Shown: positions 35,348 to 44,136, numbered from the stretch's first letter. The stretch is DNA of 64,000 nucleotides from CAZFDT01 sp964518335 (GCA_964518335.1 CAZFDT010000007.1:48368-112367); one strand, 5' to 3'. Numbers and translations are program-made. The notes: generated by a model from the letters alone, not told the origin.

Positions 35348-36136
35348 TCATGCTCCCATGGCCGAGTATTGGGCCAGTCCCTTGCGCCACGCCAGGCGCT
35401 GAAGCGCGATGAATAGGACGATCCATGCGAGCATGACGGCGGCGCCCGTGATTGCGCCGTCGCGCTGCCCCAGCAGGAGCTGCGCGGGGAAGTGCAGCAG
35501 GTAGGGAAACGGCGTCCACATGGCCAGGTCGCGCACCGCCGGCGGAAACAACTCCAGCGGCGCGACCATCCCCGACAGGAACAGGTACGGCAGGAAGAAC
35601 AGATTCTCCACGCTGCTGGACCGCTCGTACCAGAACCCCAGCATGGCCACCGCGTACTGCATGAGAAAGCGCAGCACGAACGCCCCGGCGATCGCCGCGA
35701 CGCCCAGCAGCACGTCGATAGCGCCGGGCGACCAGCGAGACGCCGGGTACAACAGCAGCACGCCCGCGACGATCGCCCCGGCAAACGGCGTCCGCGCGAT
35801 CTTCTCCCCCATGTGCAGCGACACGTACCGCCACATCGGGTCGAGCGGTTGCAGCAGCATCGGCGACAGCCGACCGTGGATCAGGTCGTACTCGAACTCC
35901 CAGATCACCCACACCGTCGTGTACTGCCTGACAATGAACACCGCCAGGAAGTACGACGCCAGTTGCGCCGGGCCCAGCCCGTACTCGCCCTGCTGCGCTG
36001 CAGTGACCCACAGTCCCATCATGATGAAAGGCAGCACGTTGGCCAGCGCCCACAGGTAGATCTCCGCCCGGTACTCGAGCATCAGCGCGTGGTACACGCT
36101 CGTGAGCGTCCGGGCTTTGCGGGCGAGGGCTGGCAT
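35348..36136 (-). CDS. ABC-2 family transporter permease
   Basis: The 262-residue integral membrane protein pairs with the next gene as the other half of a heterodimeric exporter. Family marks are LEYRAEIYLWALANVLPFIMMGLWVTAA, FEYDLIHGRLSPMLLQPLDPMW and the C-terminal YLLHFPAQLLLGQ. It has six predicted membrane segments. It starts 3 nt after the ATPase stop, and its stop is 1 nt before the next start codon, so the three genes are tightly coupled. Confidence 0.87.
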   Translation of the reverse strand: MPALARKARTLTSVYHALMLEYRAEIYLWALANVLPFIMMGLWVTAAQQGEYGLGPAQLASYFLAVFIVRQYTTVWVIWEFEYDLIHGRLSPMLLQPLDPMWRYVSLHMGEKIARTPFAGAIVAGVLLLYPASRWSPGAIDVLLGVAAIAGAFVLRFLMQYAVAMLGFWYERSSSVENLFFLPYLFLSGMVAPLELFPPAVRDLAMWTPFPYLLHFPAQLLLGQRDGAITGAAVMLAWIVLFIALQRLAWRKGLAQYSAMGA

Positions 36137-36139
36137 GGC

Positions 36140-37168
36140 TCACACGGCGGCAGGTTCCTCCGGCGACGGCGGCGCGGGCGCTTCCACCGCGCCCCGGTCG
36201 AACAGCTTGCCGATGATCTGCTCGACCGGCGGATCGCTGACGGTCAGGTCGGCCAGGTTCAGCGAGGACAGAAGCCGCCCCACCGTGGCCGTCAACGCCT
36301 CGCGGCGCACGAGCAGGCGCACCACCCGGCCGTCGATCGACTCCACTTCGCCGTAGGCGCCGAAGTCGGTGTCGGCCTGCTCGGCCGTGGGGCTCAACTC
36401 GAGGCGCACCTCGCGGTACGGGGCGAAACGCTCGATGATGCCGTCGAGGCTGCCGTCGTAGATCAGCGCCCCGTGGTGAATCATCATGACGCGCCGGCAA
36501 AGGGCGGTGATGTCGGCCATGTAGTGGCTGGTGAGCAGCACGGTCGCGCCGTAGCGCCGGTTGTATTCGCGGAGAAACGCACGCACACTCGCCTGGGCGT
36601 TGACGTCCAGGCCCAGCGTCGGCTCGTCGAGGAACAGGACGCCGGGCCGGTGCAGCAGCGCCGCCAGCAGTTCCGCCTTCATGCGCTGCCCCAGTGACAG
36701 CTTGCGCACCGGCTGCTTGAGTTCGTCCCCGAGATCGAGCATTTCCGCCAGCTCGGCCACACGCCGCGCCGCCTCGTCGCGCGGTATCTCGTACACCGCG
36801 GCATTGATCCGCAGCGAGTCCTCCGGCGGCAGGTCCCAGATCATCTGCTGCTTGTTGCCCATCACCAGCGTGATCTGCCGCAGAAAGTCGCGCTGCCGGC
36901 GAAAGGGCGTGTGCCCGACCACCTCGACCATCCCGGACGTGGGATGCACCAGGCCCGTGAGCATCTTCAGGGCCGTGGTCTTGCCCGCTCCGTTGGGCCC
37001 GAGGAACCCGACGAACTCGCCCGGCTCGATCGCAAGCGACACGGCCTTCACCGCCTCGATCGTGCGGTACGACCGGCGGAGGAAGTGACGCAGGGTCCCC
37101 ATCGCCCCGGGCTGCTTGCGGGACACGCGATAAGTCTTGCTCAACTGCCGGGCGACAATCGCGGACAT
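36140..37168 (-). CDS. ABC transporter ATP-binding protein of an ABC-2 exporter
   Basis: The 342-residue ATPase has Walker A FLGPNGAGKTTALK near residue 57, Q-loop area LVMGNKQQMIWDLP, signature LSLGQRMKAELLAALLH, Walker B VLFLDEPTLGLD and switch His in LLTSHYM. The C-terminal 100 residues (after GIIERFAPYREV) form an extra regulatory domain usual in this exporter group. It is the first gene of the operon with two ABC-2 permeases. A -10-like TACAAT ends 7 nt before its ATG. Confidence 0.9.
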   Translation of the reverse strand: MSAIVARQLSKTYRVSRKQPGAMGTLRHFLRRSYRTIEAVKAVSLAIEPGEFVGFLGPNGAGKTTALKMLTGLVHPTSGMVEVVGHTPFRRQRDFLRQITLVMGNKQQMIWDLPPEDSLRINAAVYEIPRDEAARRVAELAEMLDLGDELKQPVRKLSLGQRMKAELLAALLHRPGVLFLDEPTLGLDVNAQASVRAFLREYNRRYGATVLLTSHYMADITALCRRVMMIHHGALIYDGSLDGIIERFAPYREVRLELSPTAEQADTDFGAYGEVESIDGRVVRLLVRREALTATVGRLLSSLNLADLTVSDPPVEQIIGKLFDRGAVEAPAPPSPEEPAAV

Positions 37169-37175
37169 CGGGGCG

Positions 37176-37181
37176 ATTGTA
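37176..37181 (-). promoter_or_regulatory. Putative -10 box (TACAAT) of the ABC operon
   Basis: On the minus strand GCTACAAT, the same octamer as before aroK, ends 7 nt before the ATPase start codon. No Shine-Dalgarno sequence is present. Confidence 0.45.
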
Positions 37182-37292
37182 GCGACGAAAAAAATCCCGC
37201 TGCGGAATAACCCGCCCCACCCGTGCGTTCGTGCCTATGATGGACGTTGTCCGCAGGCTGTGTCTGTATCCTCACCACCAAGGAGACGAACG

Positions 37293-37907
37293 ATGGCGAA
37301 TCGACGGAATCTGCTGGCTCTGACGACGGCGATGGTCCTGGCCATGGGCGCCACAACGTGGGCGGACGGGGCGAAAATCGGCGACGCCGCTCCCGACTGG
37401 GAATTGGCGAGCGTGACCGACGGCAAGACGGTCAAGCTCTCGGAGATCGAAGGCATCGTCGTCATGATCTGGCAGAGCAAGGACTGCCCGTGGGACCGGA
37501 TGCGGGCCGAGGGCGGCTACCAGCGCGTGCTCTCGCCGCTGGCCAAGGAATATGCCGACAAGGGCGTGACCTTCGTGGCCATCAACTCGAACCACAACGA
37601 GTCGGCCGCGGAACTGTCGAGCTATCACACCGAGCACAACCTGACCTACCCGATCCTCAAGGACCCGGGCAACAAGGTCGCCGACGCCTACGGCGCCAAG
37701 ACCACGCCGCACATCTTCATCCGCGACGCGGCGGGCAAGCTGATCTACAAGGGCGGCATCGAAAAGGCCCCCACCAGCCCCGAAAAATGCGGGCAGATGG
37801 ATGAGCAGTACCTCGTGCCCGTGCTCACCGCGGCGCTGGCGGGCGAAACCCTGCCCGTGACCGAAACCGTCAGCAAGGGCTGCTCGCTGAAGCGTCAGAA
37901 GAACTGA
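37293..37907 (+). CDS. Exported peroxiredoxin/thioredoxin-fold protein
   Basis: The 204-residue protein has a signal peptide (LLALTTAMVLAMGATTWA, cleavage about residue 25) and an AhpC-TSA/redoxin domain. In place of a CxxC it shows QSKDCPWDRMRAEGGYQRV, a single Cys as in the resolving-Cys-free redoxins. NLTYPILKDPGNKVADAYGAKTTPHIFI is the typical cis-Pro region. A further Cys pair lies near the C-terminus (PEKCGQ, KGCSL). The substrate is unknown. AAGGAG precedes the start by 8 nt, so this gene uses a conventional leader. A perfect hairpin terminator follows. Confidence 0.82.
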   Translation: MANRRNLLALTTAMVLAMGATTWADGAKIGDAAPDWELASVTDGKTVKLSEIEGIVVMIWQSKDCPWDRMRAEGGYQRVLSPLAKEYADKGVTFVAINSNHNESAAELSSYHTEHNLTYPILKDPGNKVADAYGAKTTPHIFIRDAAGKLIYKGGIEKAPTSPEKCGQMDEQYLVPVLTAALAGETLPVTETVSKGCSLKRQKN

Positions 37908-37930
37908 TCCATCGTTTCACAGCGATCGCA

Positions 37931-37957
37931 AGCCCGCGCCCTTTCCAGGCGCGGGCT
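37931..37957. terminator. Intrinsic terminator after the redoxin gene
   Basis: A perfect 10-bp stem (AGCCCGCGCC/GGCGCGGGCT) with a 7-nt loop is followed by TTTT. It lies between convergent genes and so may serve both the redoxin gene and hpnE. Confidence 0.85.
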
Positions 37958-37959
37958 TT

Positions 37960-39384
37960 TCATTGCGCGGCGATGAGGCGATACACGCGGCTGTCGGGCA
38001 GGTCGTCAGGCAGCGCCGCGGCCTCACCCAGCAACGCCGCCGCCGCCACGTACCCGCTACGCACCGCGCCCTCCATCGTGGCGGGCCAGCCGGTGTCGGT
38101 CCAGTCGCCCGCCAGCGCGAGATTGCCGATCGCCCCCGTCGCCGCGGGCCGCCACGCATCGCTGCCGGGCGCGACGCTGAACGTCGCCCGCTTTTCCTTC
38201 ACCACGCGCTGGTGCGTCACCCGTGCCTCGGCATGGATGCCCAGGGCTTTGCGCATCTCGCGCTCGACCATCGCCGCGATCTCATCGCCAGGCCGATCGA
38301 CCAGATCGTGCGCCGCGCTGATGACGCCGTGCAGATGTTGCTCGGTGGGATCGGGTATGGTCGGACCACCTCTGTCCATACCCGATACCCGATACCCCAT
38401 ACCCGTCTTGTTGAAGATCCACTGCAGCGGGCTGTCCATCAGGATGAGGTGGGGCCACTGCATCACCGGCCTGTCGAAGAACACATGCACCCCGATGATC
38501 GGGCTGACGGTCAGGCGGTCGAGGCCGGCCAATCGCGCGTCGCCGGCGCGGCTTTCCACAGGCAGCAGCTTCGCCAGGCGGTCGAACGGCACGGCGCTGA
38601 CATACCGATCGGCGTCCAGCATCCGGCCATCGGCCAACTGCAGCCCGCGAACCCGGCCGCCTTCAACGATCAGCCGCTGCGCGCTGGTGGACAGCATCAC
38701 GCAGCCGCCGGCCCGTTCGATCACGCCCGTCGCCGGGTCGTAGAGCTTCACCAGCGGCGCGGCAGCCAGGCCCATGACGTACGACGACTCGTGGTTGAGA
38801 AACCCGTCCTGAAACACCTGCAAGGCGTAACGGGCCGCGACGCGACCGGGCAGCTCGTTGCAGGCGCTGATGATGATGACGGCCCAGAATCGGTCGATCG
38901 CCGAGCGAGTCTGGCCGTGCTGGACCAGCCAGTCGTCGAAGGACACGTCGCCCAGCCGCCGCCGACCCTCGCGGCCGACGCGCATCATCGCCAGCATGCC
39001 GCGGCTGATGGCCAGCTTGTCACGCAGGCTCAGACTGCCGAAGCCCAGCAGCGACCGGGTCATGTGCAGCGGGGCCGGCAGGTCGTCGGCCTCCAGCGTA
39101 TCGACGTGACCCGCCGCGTCGGCGAAATACAGACGCCGATGCCACTGGATCAGATCGCCCACGCCCAGCCGCTCGTACAGATCGATCAGGCTGGTGCAGC
39201 ATCCCAGCAGCACGTGCTGGCAGTTGTCGAGCAGGTCGCCGGTGGCCGGGTCGCTGAAGCTGGTGGCTCTACCGCCGAGGCGCTGGCGCGTCTCGACGAG
39301 GGTGACGCGTACGCCGCGCTGCGCCAGCCGCACCGCCGCGGCGATGCCCGCCAGCCCACCGCCGATGACCAGCGCATCAGACAT
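37960..39384 (-). CDS. hpnE: Squalene-forming FAD-dependent desaturase HpnE
   Basis: The 474-residue flavoprotein has the FAD loop ALVIGGGLAGIAAAVRL at residues 4-20 and the carotenoid-desaturase-like pattern ETRQRLGGRATSF. It shows DNCQHVLLGCCTSLIDL and C-terminal LALAGDWTDTGWPATMEGAVRSGYVAA. In the HpnCDE route, HpnE reduces hydroxysqualene to squalene. An in-frame stretch of about 22 residues (GYRVSGMDRGGPTIPDPTEQ) is encoded by a hairpin repeat at 38351-38405 and sits between NKTG and HLHGVISAAHDLV, where homologues have a shorter loop. Its start overlaps the end of hpnD by 8 nt. Confidence 0.9.
   Translation of the reverse strand: MSDALVIGGGLAGIAAAVRLAQRGVRVTLVETRQRLGGRATSFSDPATGDLLDNCQHVLLGCCTSLIDLYERLGVGDLIQWHRRLYFADAAGHVDTLEADDLPAPLHMTRSLLGFGSLSLRDKLAISRGMLAMMRVGREGRRRLGDVSFDDWLVQHGQTRSAIDRFWAVIIISACNELPGRVAARYALQVFQDGFLNHESSYVMGLAAAPLVKLYDPATGVIERAGGCVMLSTSAQRLIVEGGRVRGLQLADGRMLDADRYVSAVPFDRLAKLLPVESRAGDARLAGLDRLTVSPIIGVHVFFDRPVMQWPHLILMDSPLQWIFNKTGMGYRVSGMDRGGPTIPDPTEQHLHGVISAAHDLVDRPGDEIAAMVEREMRKALGIHAEARVTHQRVVKEKRATFSVAPGSDAWRPAATGAIGNLALAGDWTDTGWPATMEGAVRSGYVAAAALLGEAAALPDDLPDSRVYRLIAAQ
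38351..38405. repeat. Hairpin repeat inside the hpnE reading frame
   Basis: The left arm TCGGGTATGG (38351-38360) pairs with CCATACCCGA (38376-38385). The right part 38385-38405 is a 21-mer (starting ATACCCGATACCCC) identical to 47440-47460 upstream of dnaX. The insertion keeps the hpnE frame. Confidence 0.85.
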
Positions 39385-40342
39385 GGCTGCGGCTCCGCCA
39401 CGCGGCCTTGAACGCGATCATCGCCTTCTGCAGGCTGCTGAGCCTCACGCGCGACGTGAGCACCCGCCGCGGATTGGCGGCGATCCGCTCCAGCAACTGG
39501 CTGTAGATGCGCACCAGGGCCCAGCTCGCGTGGCGGCAATCGGGGCTGATGTGCCGCTCCAGCGACGAGGACATCTCGTAATAGCTGCGGGCCCGCTCGA
39601 TCTGGAACTGCATCAGCCGATCGAATGCTTCATTGGCCTGACGCTCGACGAGGTCCTCGGCGTCGTAGCCGAAGCGCGCCAGGTCCTCGGCCGGGAGATA
39701 CACGCGGCCGCGCCGGGCGTCCTCGACCACGTCGCGCAGAATATTGGTGAGCTGAAACGCCACGCCGCGATACTCGGCGAGCTGGTTCACGTCGTCGGCG
39801 CGTTCGTCGGTGCTGCCCCAGATGCGCACGCACGTGAGGCCGACGACGGAGGCGACCTTGTAGCAATAGGCGTAGAGCTGCTCAAACGTGGCGTAGCGGT
39901 GATGGGCCAGATCGCACTGCTGGCCGTCGAGCATGTCATGGAGGTGTCGGGGCTCGACGGGAAAGCTGCGCATGACCCAGGCGAACGCGGGCCAGATGGA
40001 ACGCTGCGGCGGCTCGTCGGGCCACGGGCCGCCCTCGATCACCTGCTGCATCTGCTGGCGGAAGCCGTGGATGCGGCGGTGGCCTTCGCGCGGATCGGTC
40101 GAACCGGCGGGCAGGTCCACCAGATCGTCGCAGGCGCGCATGAAGGCGTAGATGGCATAGACCGCCGAGCGCTTGGGCTCGGGCGTGAGCTTGAGACCGT
40201 AATAGAAATTACGGGCGTATCGGCGGGCGACGGCGTGGGCGTGGGCGATGGACTGCAGTGTCGCGTGATCGGACGGCAGCGCCGCAGACCCGCCTGGGCG
40301 GCGCTGCGCGGCGGCCGCGTGGGATGCCGTCGTCTCAGCCAT
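39377..40342 (-). CDS. hpnD: Presqualene diphosphate synthase HpnD
   Basis: The 321-residue trans-isoprenyl diphosphate synthase of the squalene/phytoene synthase family has a first Asp motif MRACDDLVDLPAG (near residue 60) and a second NILRDVVEDARRGRVYLPAEDL. HpnD condenses two farnesyl diphosphates to presqualene diphosphate. ATG 40342 is preferred over an upstream GTG at 40357; it overlaps the hpnC stop by 8 nt. The order hpnC-hpnD-hpnE with short overlaps is the classical squalene operon. The cyclase gene shc is not in the window. Confidence 0.9.
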   Translation of the reverse strand: MAETTASHAAAAQRRPGGSAALPSDHATLQSIAHAHAVARRYARNFYYGLKLTPEPKRSAVYAIYAFMRACDDLVDLPAGSTDPREGHRRIHGFRQQMQQVIEGGPWPDEPPQRSIWPAFAWVMRSFPVEPRHLHDMLDGQQCDLAHHRYATFEQLYAYCYKVASVVGLTCVRIWGSTDERADDVNQLAEYRGVAFQLTNILRDVVEDARRGRVYLPAEDLARFGYDAEDLVERQANEAFDRLMQFQIERARSYYEMSSSLERHISPDCRHASWALVRIYSQLLERIAANPRRVLTSRVRLSSLQKAMIAFKAAWRSRSHV

Positions 40343-41324
40343 GACGTCGCACCCCACTGGCGAGCTTGCCCATCGCCGCCTGTAGCATGAGACCGATCTT
40401 GACGCCCTTGGACAGCGACGGGCGGTGCGAGAGCGTGTCGTAATGCTGCCGCTCGATCATGCGCAGAATCGCCTCGCCCCCGAGTGTGAAGAGCTTGATG
40501 TCCAGGCGCACATCTGGCGTCACGTGTGGCCACAGCCGCCGCCCGTCGGCGAACAGCGGCCAGGTGCGATCGACCAGGTCGTGCAGCGTGGCGCGATAGG
40601 CGGAAGCGAAGGCGCCGGTGTCGCCGTCGGCTTTGACCGCCGCCGCCATGGCGTCGATGTCCAGGCCATGAAGGTCGGCGACGTCGCGGGGGACATAGAC
40701 GCGGTCGCGCTCGACGATGTCGCGGCGAACGTCCTGCCAGAAGTTGGCCAACTGCAGCGCCGTGCAGGTGCGGTCGCTCAGGTTCTGGCGCATCTCATCG
40801 CGGTAGCCGCACAGATACAGCACCAGCCGCCCCACCGGGTTGGCTGAGCGCGTGCAGTAGTCGAGCACCTGCTCCCAGGTGTCGTAGCGCGTGACCGTCT
40901 GATCCTGCACGAAGGCGTCGATGAGGTCCTCGAACGGCCGCGCGGGGATGCGGTGCTTCTCGATCGTGCGGGCCAGGGCGACGAACACCGGATGCCGCGG
41001 CCGACCGGCGTAACAGGCATCGAGCTCGCGTCGCCACCACGCCAGCAGCTCCAGACTCTTCGCGGGGTCGCCCGTCTCGTCGCCCAGGTCGTCGGCCCAG
41101 CGACAGAAGGCATAGACGTGCCCGAAATCCTCGCGCAGCTTCCGAGGGAGGAACCAGCTCACCACGGTGAAGTTCTCGTAGTGGCTGCGCACCAGCTCGC
41201 GCGTGTAGGCCGCGGCCTGGGCGTAGTCGAGCTGCTCGCAGTGCCGCGGGCCGTACGTGTCGAGCTGTTGCAGTATCGCCGAGGCCATGTCCATTCCGGT
41301 CGTCTGGAGCCGTGGATTCACCAT
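40335..41324 (-). CDS. hpnC: Hydroxysqualene synthase HpnC
   Basis: The 329-residue squalene-synthase-family protein has a first motif FCRWADDLGDETGD and a second NFWQDVRRDIVERDRVYVP. HpnC converts presqualene diphosphate to hydroxysqualene. The strong N-terminal pattern SHYENFTVVSWFLPRKLREDFGHVYAFCR is typical of HpnC. The start is uncertain: ATG 41324 (MVNPRLQTTG...) or ATG 41294 (MDMASA... begins at 41294). It is the first gene of the operon and diverges from a glycosyltransferase gene. Confidence 0.9.
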   Translation of the reverse strand: MVNPRLQTTGMDMASAILQQLDTYGPRHCEQLDYAQAAAYTRELVRSHYENFTVVSWFLPRKLREDFGHVYAFCRWADDLGDETGDPAKSLELLAWWRRELDACYAGRPRHPVFVALARTIEKHRIPARPFEDLIDAFVQDQTVTRYDTWEQVLDYCTRSANPVGRLVLYLCGYRDEMRQNLSDRTCTALQLANFWQDVRRDIVERDRVYVPRDVADLHGLDIDAMAAAVKADGDTGAFASAYRATLHDLVDRTWPLFADGRRLWPHVTPDVRLDIKLFTLGGEAILRMIERQHYDTLSHRPSLSKGVKIGLMLQAAMGKLASGVRRHG

Positions 41325-41433
41325 GATACCCCGTCGTCTGAGGCCGGGTTCGCAGCCGATAACCTCGGCCGAATCTGACGACTGTGACGATTGTTCCGTT
41401 AAGCCGGGCCTTCAGGGCGTCGATAACACCCAC

Positions 41434-42585
41434 ATGCGCATCGCCCTGGACGCACGCACGGTGTACGGCCCGCAGCGGCGCGGGATCGGCAAGACGCTGG
41501 TGGAGCTGTATGCCCACCTCGCCCACGTGCGGCCGCAGTGGCGCGTCAGCGCCTTTCACCGCGGCCCGACGGCGTCCGAGTCGGACCTGCCCCGCACGCT
41601 CGATGGTCGCGGGATCGAGATGATCGGCGACCGCTTCGACGCCTGGCAACGCTGGCGCCTGCCCTGGGCGGCACGCCACGATCGCTGTAATGTGCTGCAC
41701 TGCCCCGCCAATCACTGCCCGGGCTGGTTGCCGGTGCCCGCGGTGGTGACGATACACGACCTGATCCCGCTGGACATGCCGCATGGCCGGCCGGTCGCGG
41801 AGGTGCGTCGCTTCGAGCAGTCGGTGCGTCACGCCTGTCGCCGCGCCGCGCGGGTGGTGACGCCGTCGGCCTACACGCGGCAACGGCTCATCGACGACTT
41901 CGACGCCGATCCGCAGCGCACCGGCGTCATTCCCTGGGCCGCCGACAGTCGGCTCACCGCCGACGACGCGGCGATGGACCTGGGCGACTACGAGCGGGTG
42001 AAGGCCAGGCTCAACCTCAGTCCGCCGTATGTGCTGCACTTCGGCGCCGGGGAAATCCGCAAGAACACGCGCCGCGTGATCGAGGCTTGGGCGATGGTCA
42101 AGCCCGCGATGCGCCGCGGGTGGAAGCTCGCCGTGGTCGGGCTTGACGGTCGGGCCTTCGAGGACATGCACCGTTGCTGCGTGCGATTGAACGTGACGCG
42201 CAGCGTGTCGCTGCAGGGCTATCTCGACGATGATGAGGTCCGCGTGCTGATGCAGGCCGCCGACGTGCTGGCGTACCCGAGCCTGCTCGAAGGCTTCGGG
42301 CTGCCTGTGCTCGACGCCTTCGCCACGGACACGGCTGTGCTCACCGCCGACAGCGGCGCCATCCGCGAGGTCGCCGGCGACGCGGCCCATTACACCGACC
42401 CGACCGACGCCTGCGCGATCGCCAAGTCGCTGTCGCGCCTCATGACCGAGCCGGGCTATCGCCACCACCTGGTCAGCCGCGGGAGGAAACGGCTGACCGG
42501 GTTCTCGTGGCAGGCGACCGCCGAAGCGTTCGCAGGCACGATCGAAGACGCGATGCGTGAACGACAACACCGCATCGCGGCGTAG
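41434..42585 (+). CDS. Glycosyltransferase family 4 protein
   Basis: The 383-residue GT-B glycosyltransferase has an N-terminal acceptor domain (MRIALDARTVYGPQRRGIGKTLVELY, VTIHDLIPLDMP) and a C-terminal nucleotide-sugar domain (FGAGEIRKNTRRVIEA, VSLQGYLDDDEVRVLMQAADVLAYPSLLEGFGLPVLDAFA). The usual EX7E pair is here E-x7-D (EGFGLPVLD), a conservative change at a catalytic or binding Glu that may affect activity. Family members add mannose or related sugars to exopolysaccharide chains. A GATAAC-type box ends 6 nt before ATG 41434. The next glycosyltransferase gene follows closely, so the two may work on one glycan. Confidence 0.88.
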   Translation: MRIALDARTVYGPQRRGIGKTLVELYAHLAHVRPQWRVSAFHRGPTASESDLPRTLDGRGIEMIGDRFDAWQRWRLPWAARHDRCNVLHCPANHCPGWLPVPAVVTIHDLIPLDMPHGRPVAEVRRFEQSVRHACRRAARVVTPSAYTRQRLIDDFDADPQRTGVIPWAADSRLTADDAAMDLGDYERVKARLNLSPPYVLHFGAGEIRKNTRRVIEAWAMVKPAMRRGWKLAVVGLDGRAFEDMHRCCVRLNVTRSVSLQGYLDDDEVRVLMQAADVLAYPSLLEGFGLPVLDAFATDTAVLTADSGAIREVAGDAAHYTDPTDACAIAKSLSRLMTEPGYRHHLVSRGRKRLTGFSWQATAEAFAGTIEDAMRERQHRIAA

Positions 42586-42640
42586 CCGGGACGCTACGCG
42601 TCCCCGGCGCCGGGCAGCCGTAGGCTCCCGGCTATGGAAG

Positions 42641-43927
42641 ATGAACAGCCCACGCGACCAACTCGACGTGTTGTTCGTCAGCGATCGCCCGCTGTGGCCG
42701 CTGGACCAGGGCTATCGCATCCACGGCTCGAACATGGCGACGGCGATGGCGGACCTGGGGCTGCGCGTGGGCGTCAGCACCATGCACGCCTCGACCGCCC
42801 TGCCGCCGTCGCTGGCCGAACTGTCGTTGCAGTGGCCCACCGCCGCGCCCGCGCAGGTCGCCCGCTTCGCAGCGGGCTGGGCCGGCCGCCTGGCACGCCT
42901 GCGTCATCGCATCGCCGAGCACCAGGGTCTGGCGCCCGAGCACCTGGCGGGCGTGCTCGAACTCATCGAGCGTCACCGCCCCGCCGCCGTCGTCGCCCTG
43001 GGCCCGCACGGGCCGCTGATGCTGCGCGGCATCCCCGAGGACGTGGCCCGTATCTGGTACGCCGCTGACGATGCGGTGCGATTCCACCTGTCGTGCCTGC
43101 GCGGCGACCCCCGCAAGGCGTGGCGCATGCGCCTGATGCGGCTGGGCATTGACGCAGCGATCGCCACGCTCTTCGGGTGGCGGCTCGACGGCGTGATCGG
43201 TGTTACGCCCCGCGATACGGCGGGCCTGCAGCGACTGACCTTCGCCCGCCGCGCCATCACCGTGCGTAACGGCGTGGATCTGGACCACTTTTCGCCCATG
43301 CTGGCGGGTCACACGCGGCGACCGCAGCCCAACGTCATCTTCTGGGGCCGACTCGACTTCGAGCCCAATATCGACGCGGTGCTGTGGTTCGCCCGCCACG
43401 TCTGGCCGAGCCTGCACTGGAAGGAGCCGGCGGCGACGTTCCGCATCGTGGGCAAGCACGCCGCCGAGCCGGTGCGCGAGCTGGCCCGTGTGGCCGGGAT
43501 CGACGTGGTGGGCGAGGTGGCCGACATTCGTCCCTTCGCCCACGACGCGGCGGCCGTGGTGCTGCCCATGCGACTGGGCGGGGGCATCAAGAACAAGCTG
43601 CTGGAGGCCGCGGCCATGGGGCGTCCGATCGTCGCCTCGCCGCGTGCCGTCGAGGGGCTGCAACTGCCCCGCCACCGCGATCGCTGGCCCGTCGCCGTGG
43701 CCGATCGTCCCGACGACTGGGTGCGCCTGATCGCCCGCCTGTGGTCGGACCCGCAACAGGCGGCAAGGCTGGGCACGCACGCCCGCACTTGGGTCGAGCG
43801 CCACCACGACTGGTTAGCCGCGGCCGAGCAACTGGCGACGTGGCTGGTCAGCATCCACGCCCGCACGCTGGCGCCTCGGCAGACCGATGTGTCGGAGCAG
43901 CCGACGCCGCTTCGCCGCGCCGCCTGA
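42641..43927 (+). CDS. Glycosyltransferase, EpsH1/PEP-CTERM-system-associated type
   Basis: The 428-residue GT-B protein has an N-terminus DVLFVSDRPLWPLDQGYRIHGSNM and a C-terminal domain with VIFWGRLDFEPNIDAVLWFARHVWP and VVLPMRLGGGIKNKLLEAAAMGRPIVASPRAVEGL. These match glycosyltransferases (group stp1) often found with EpsH/exosortase loci. No exosortase gene is in the window. ATG 42641 lies 55 nt after the previous gene; an upstream ATG at 42557 overlaps that gene but adds non-conserved residues. Confidence 0.85.
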   Translation: MNSPRDQLDVLFVSDRPLWPLDQGYRIHGSNMATAMADLGLRVGVSTMHASTALPPSLAELSLQWPTAAPAQVARFAAGWAGRLARLRHRIAEHQGLAPEHLAGVLELIERHRPAAVVALGPHGPLMLRGIPEDVARIWYAADDAVRFHLSCLRGDPRKAWRMRLMRLGIDAAIATLFGWRLDGVIGVTPRDTAGLQRLTFARRAITVRNGVDLDHFSPMLAGHTRRPQPNVIFWGRLDFEPNIDAVLWFARHVWPSLHWKEPAATFRIVGKHAAEPVRELARVAGIDVVGEVADIRPFAHDAAAVVLPMRLGGGIKNKLLEAAAMGRPIVASPRAVEGLQLPRHRDRWPVAVADRPDDWVRLIARLWSDPQQAARLGTHARTWVERHHDWLAAAEQLATWLVSIHARTLAPRQTDVSEQPTPLRRAA

Positions 43928-43966
43928 GCGCCCGCGTCGTTCCAGCAAAGATGAAAATCTGAGAGA

Positions 43967-44021
43967 TCTTTCACGATTCAGGGTAGTCCCTCATGGTTCT
44001 TTCACGATGGCGTGGGATAAT
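43967..44021 (+). promoter_or_regulatory. Direct repeats and -10 box before the CBM48-like gene
   Basis: TCTTTCACGAT occurs at 43967-43977 and again at 43998-44008, a spacing of 31 bp or three helical turns. GATAAT follows at 44016-44021. An imperfect inverted repeat GAAAATCT/AGATCTTTC overlaps the first copy. This looks like an operator-promoter with no clear -35. Confidence 0.45.
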
Positions 44022-44136
44022 GTAGTCTCGACGGCAGGGGACCAACATCCAGTTCGGACGTGACGACCAGCCACGAGTTCAGACGCGGGCGCATGAGGAG
44101 TACGCCTCCACGCAGAGGCCAACCGAAGGAGCGACC

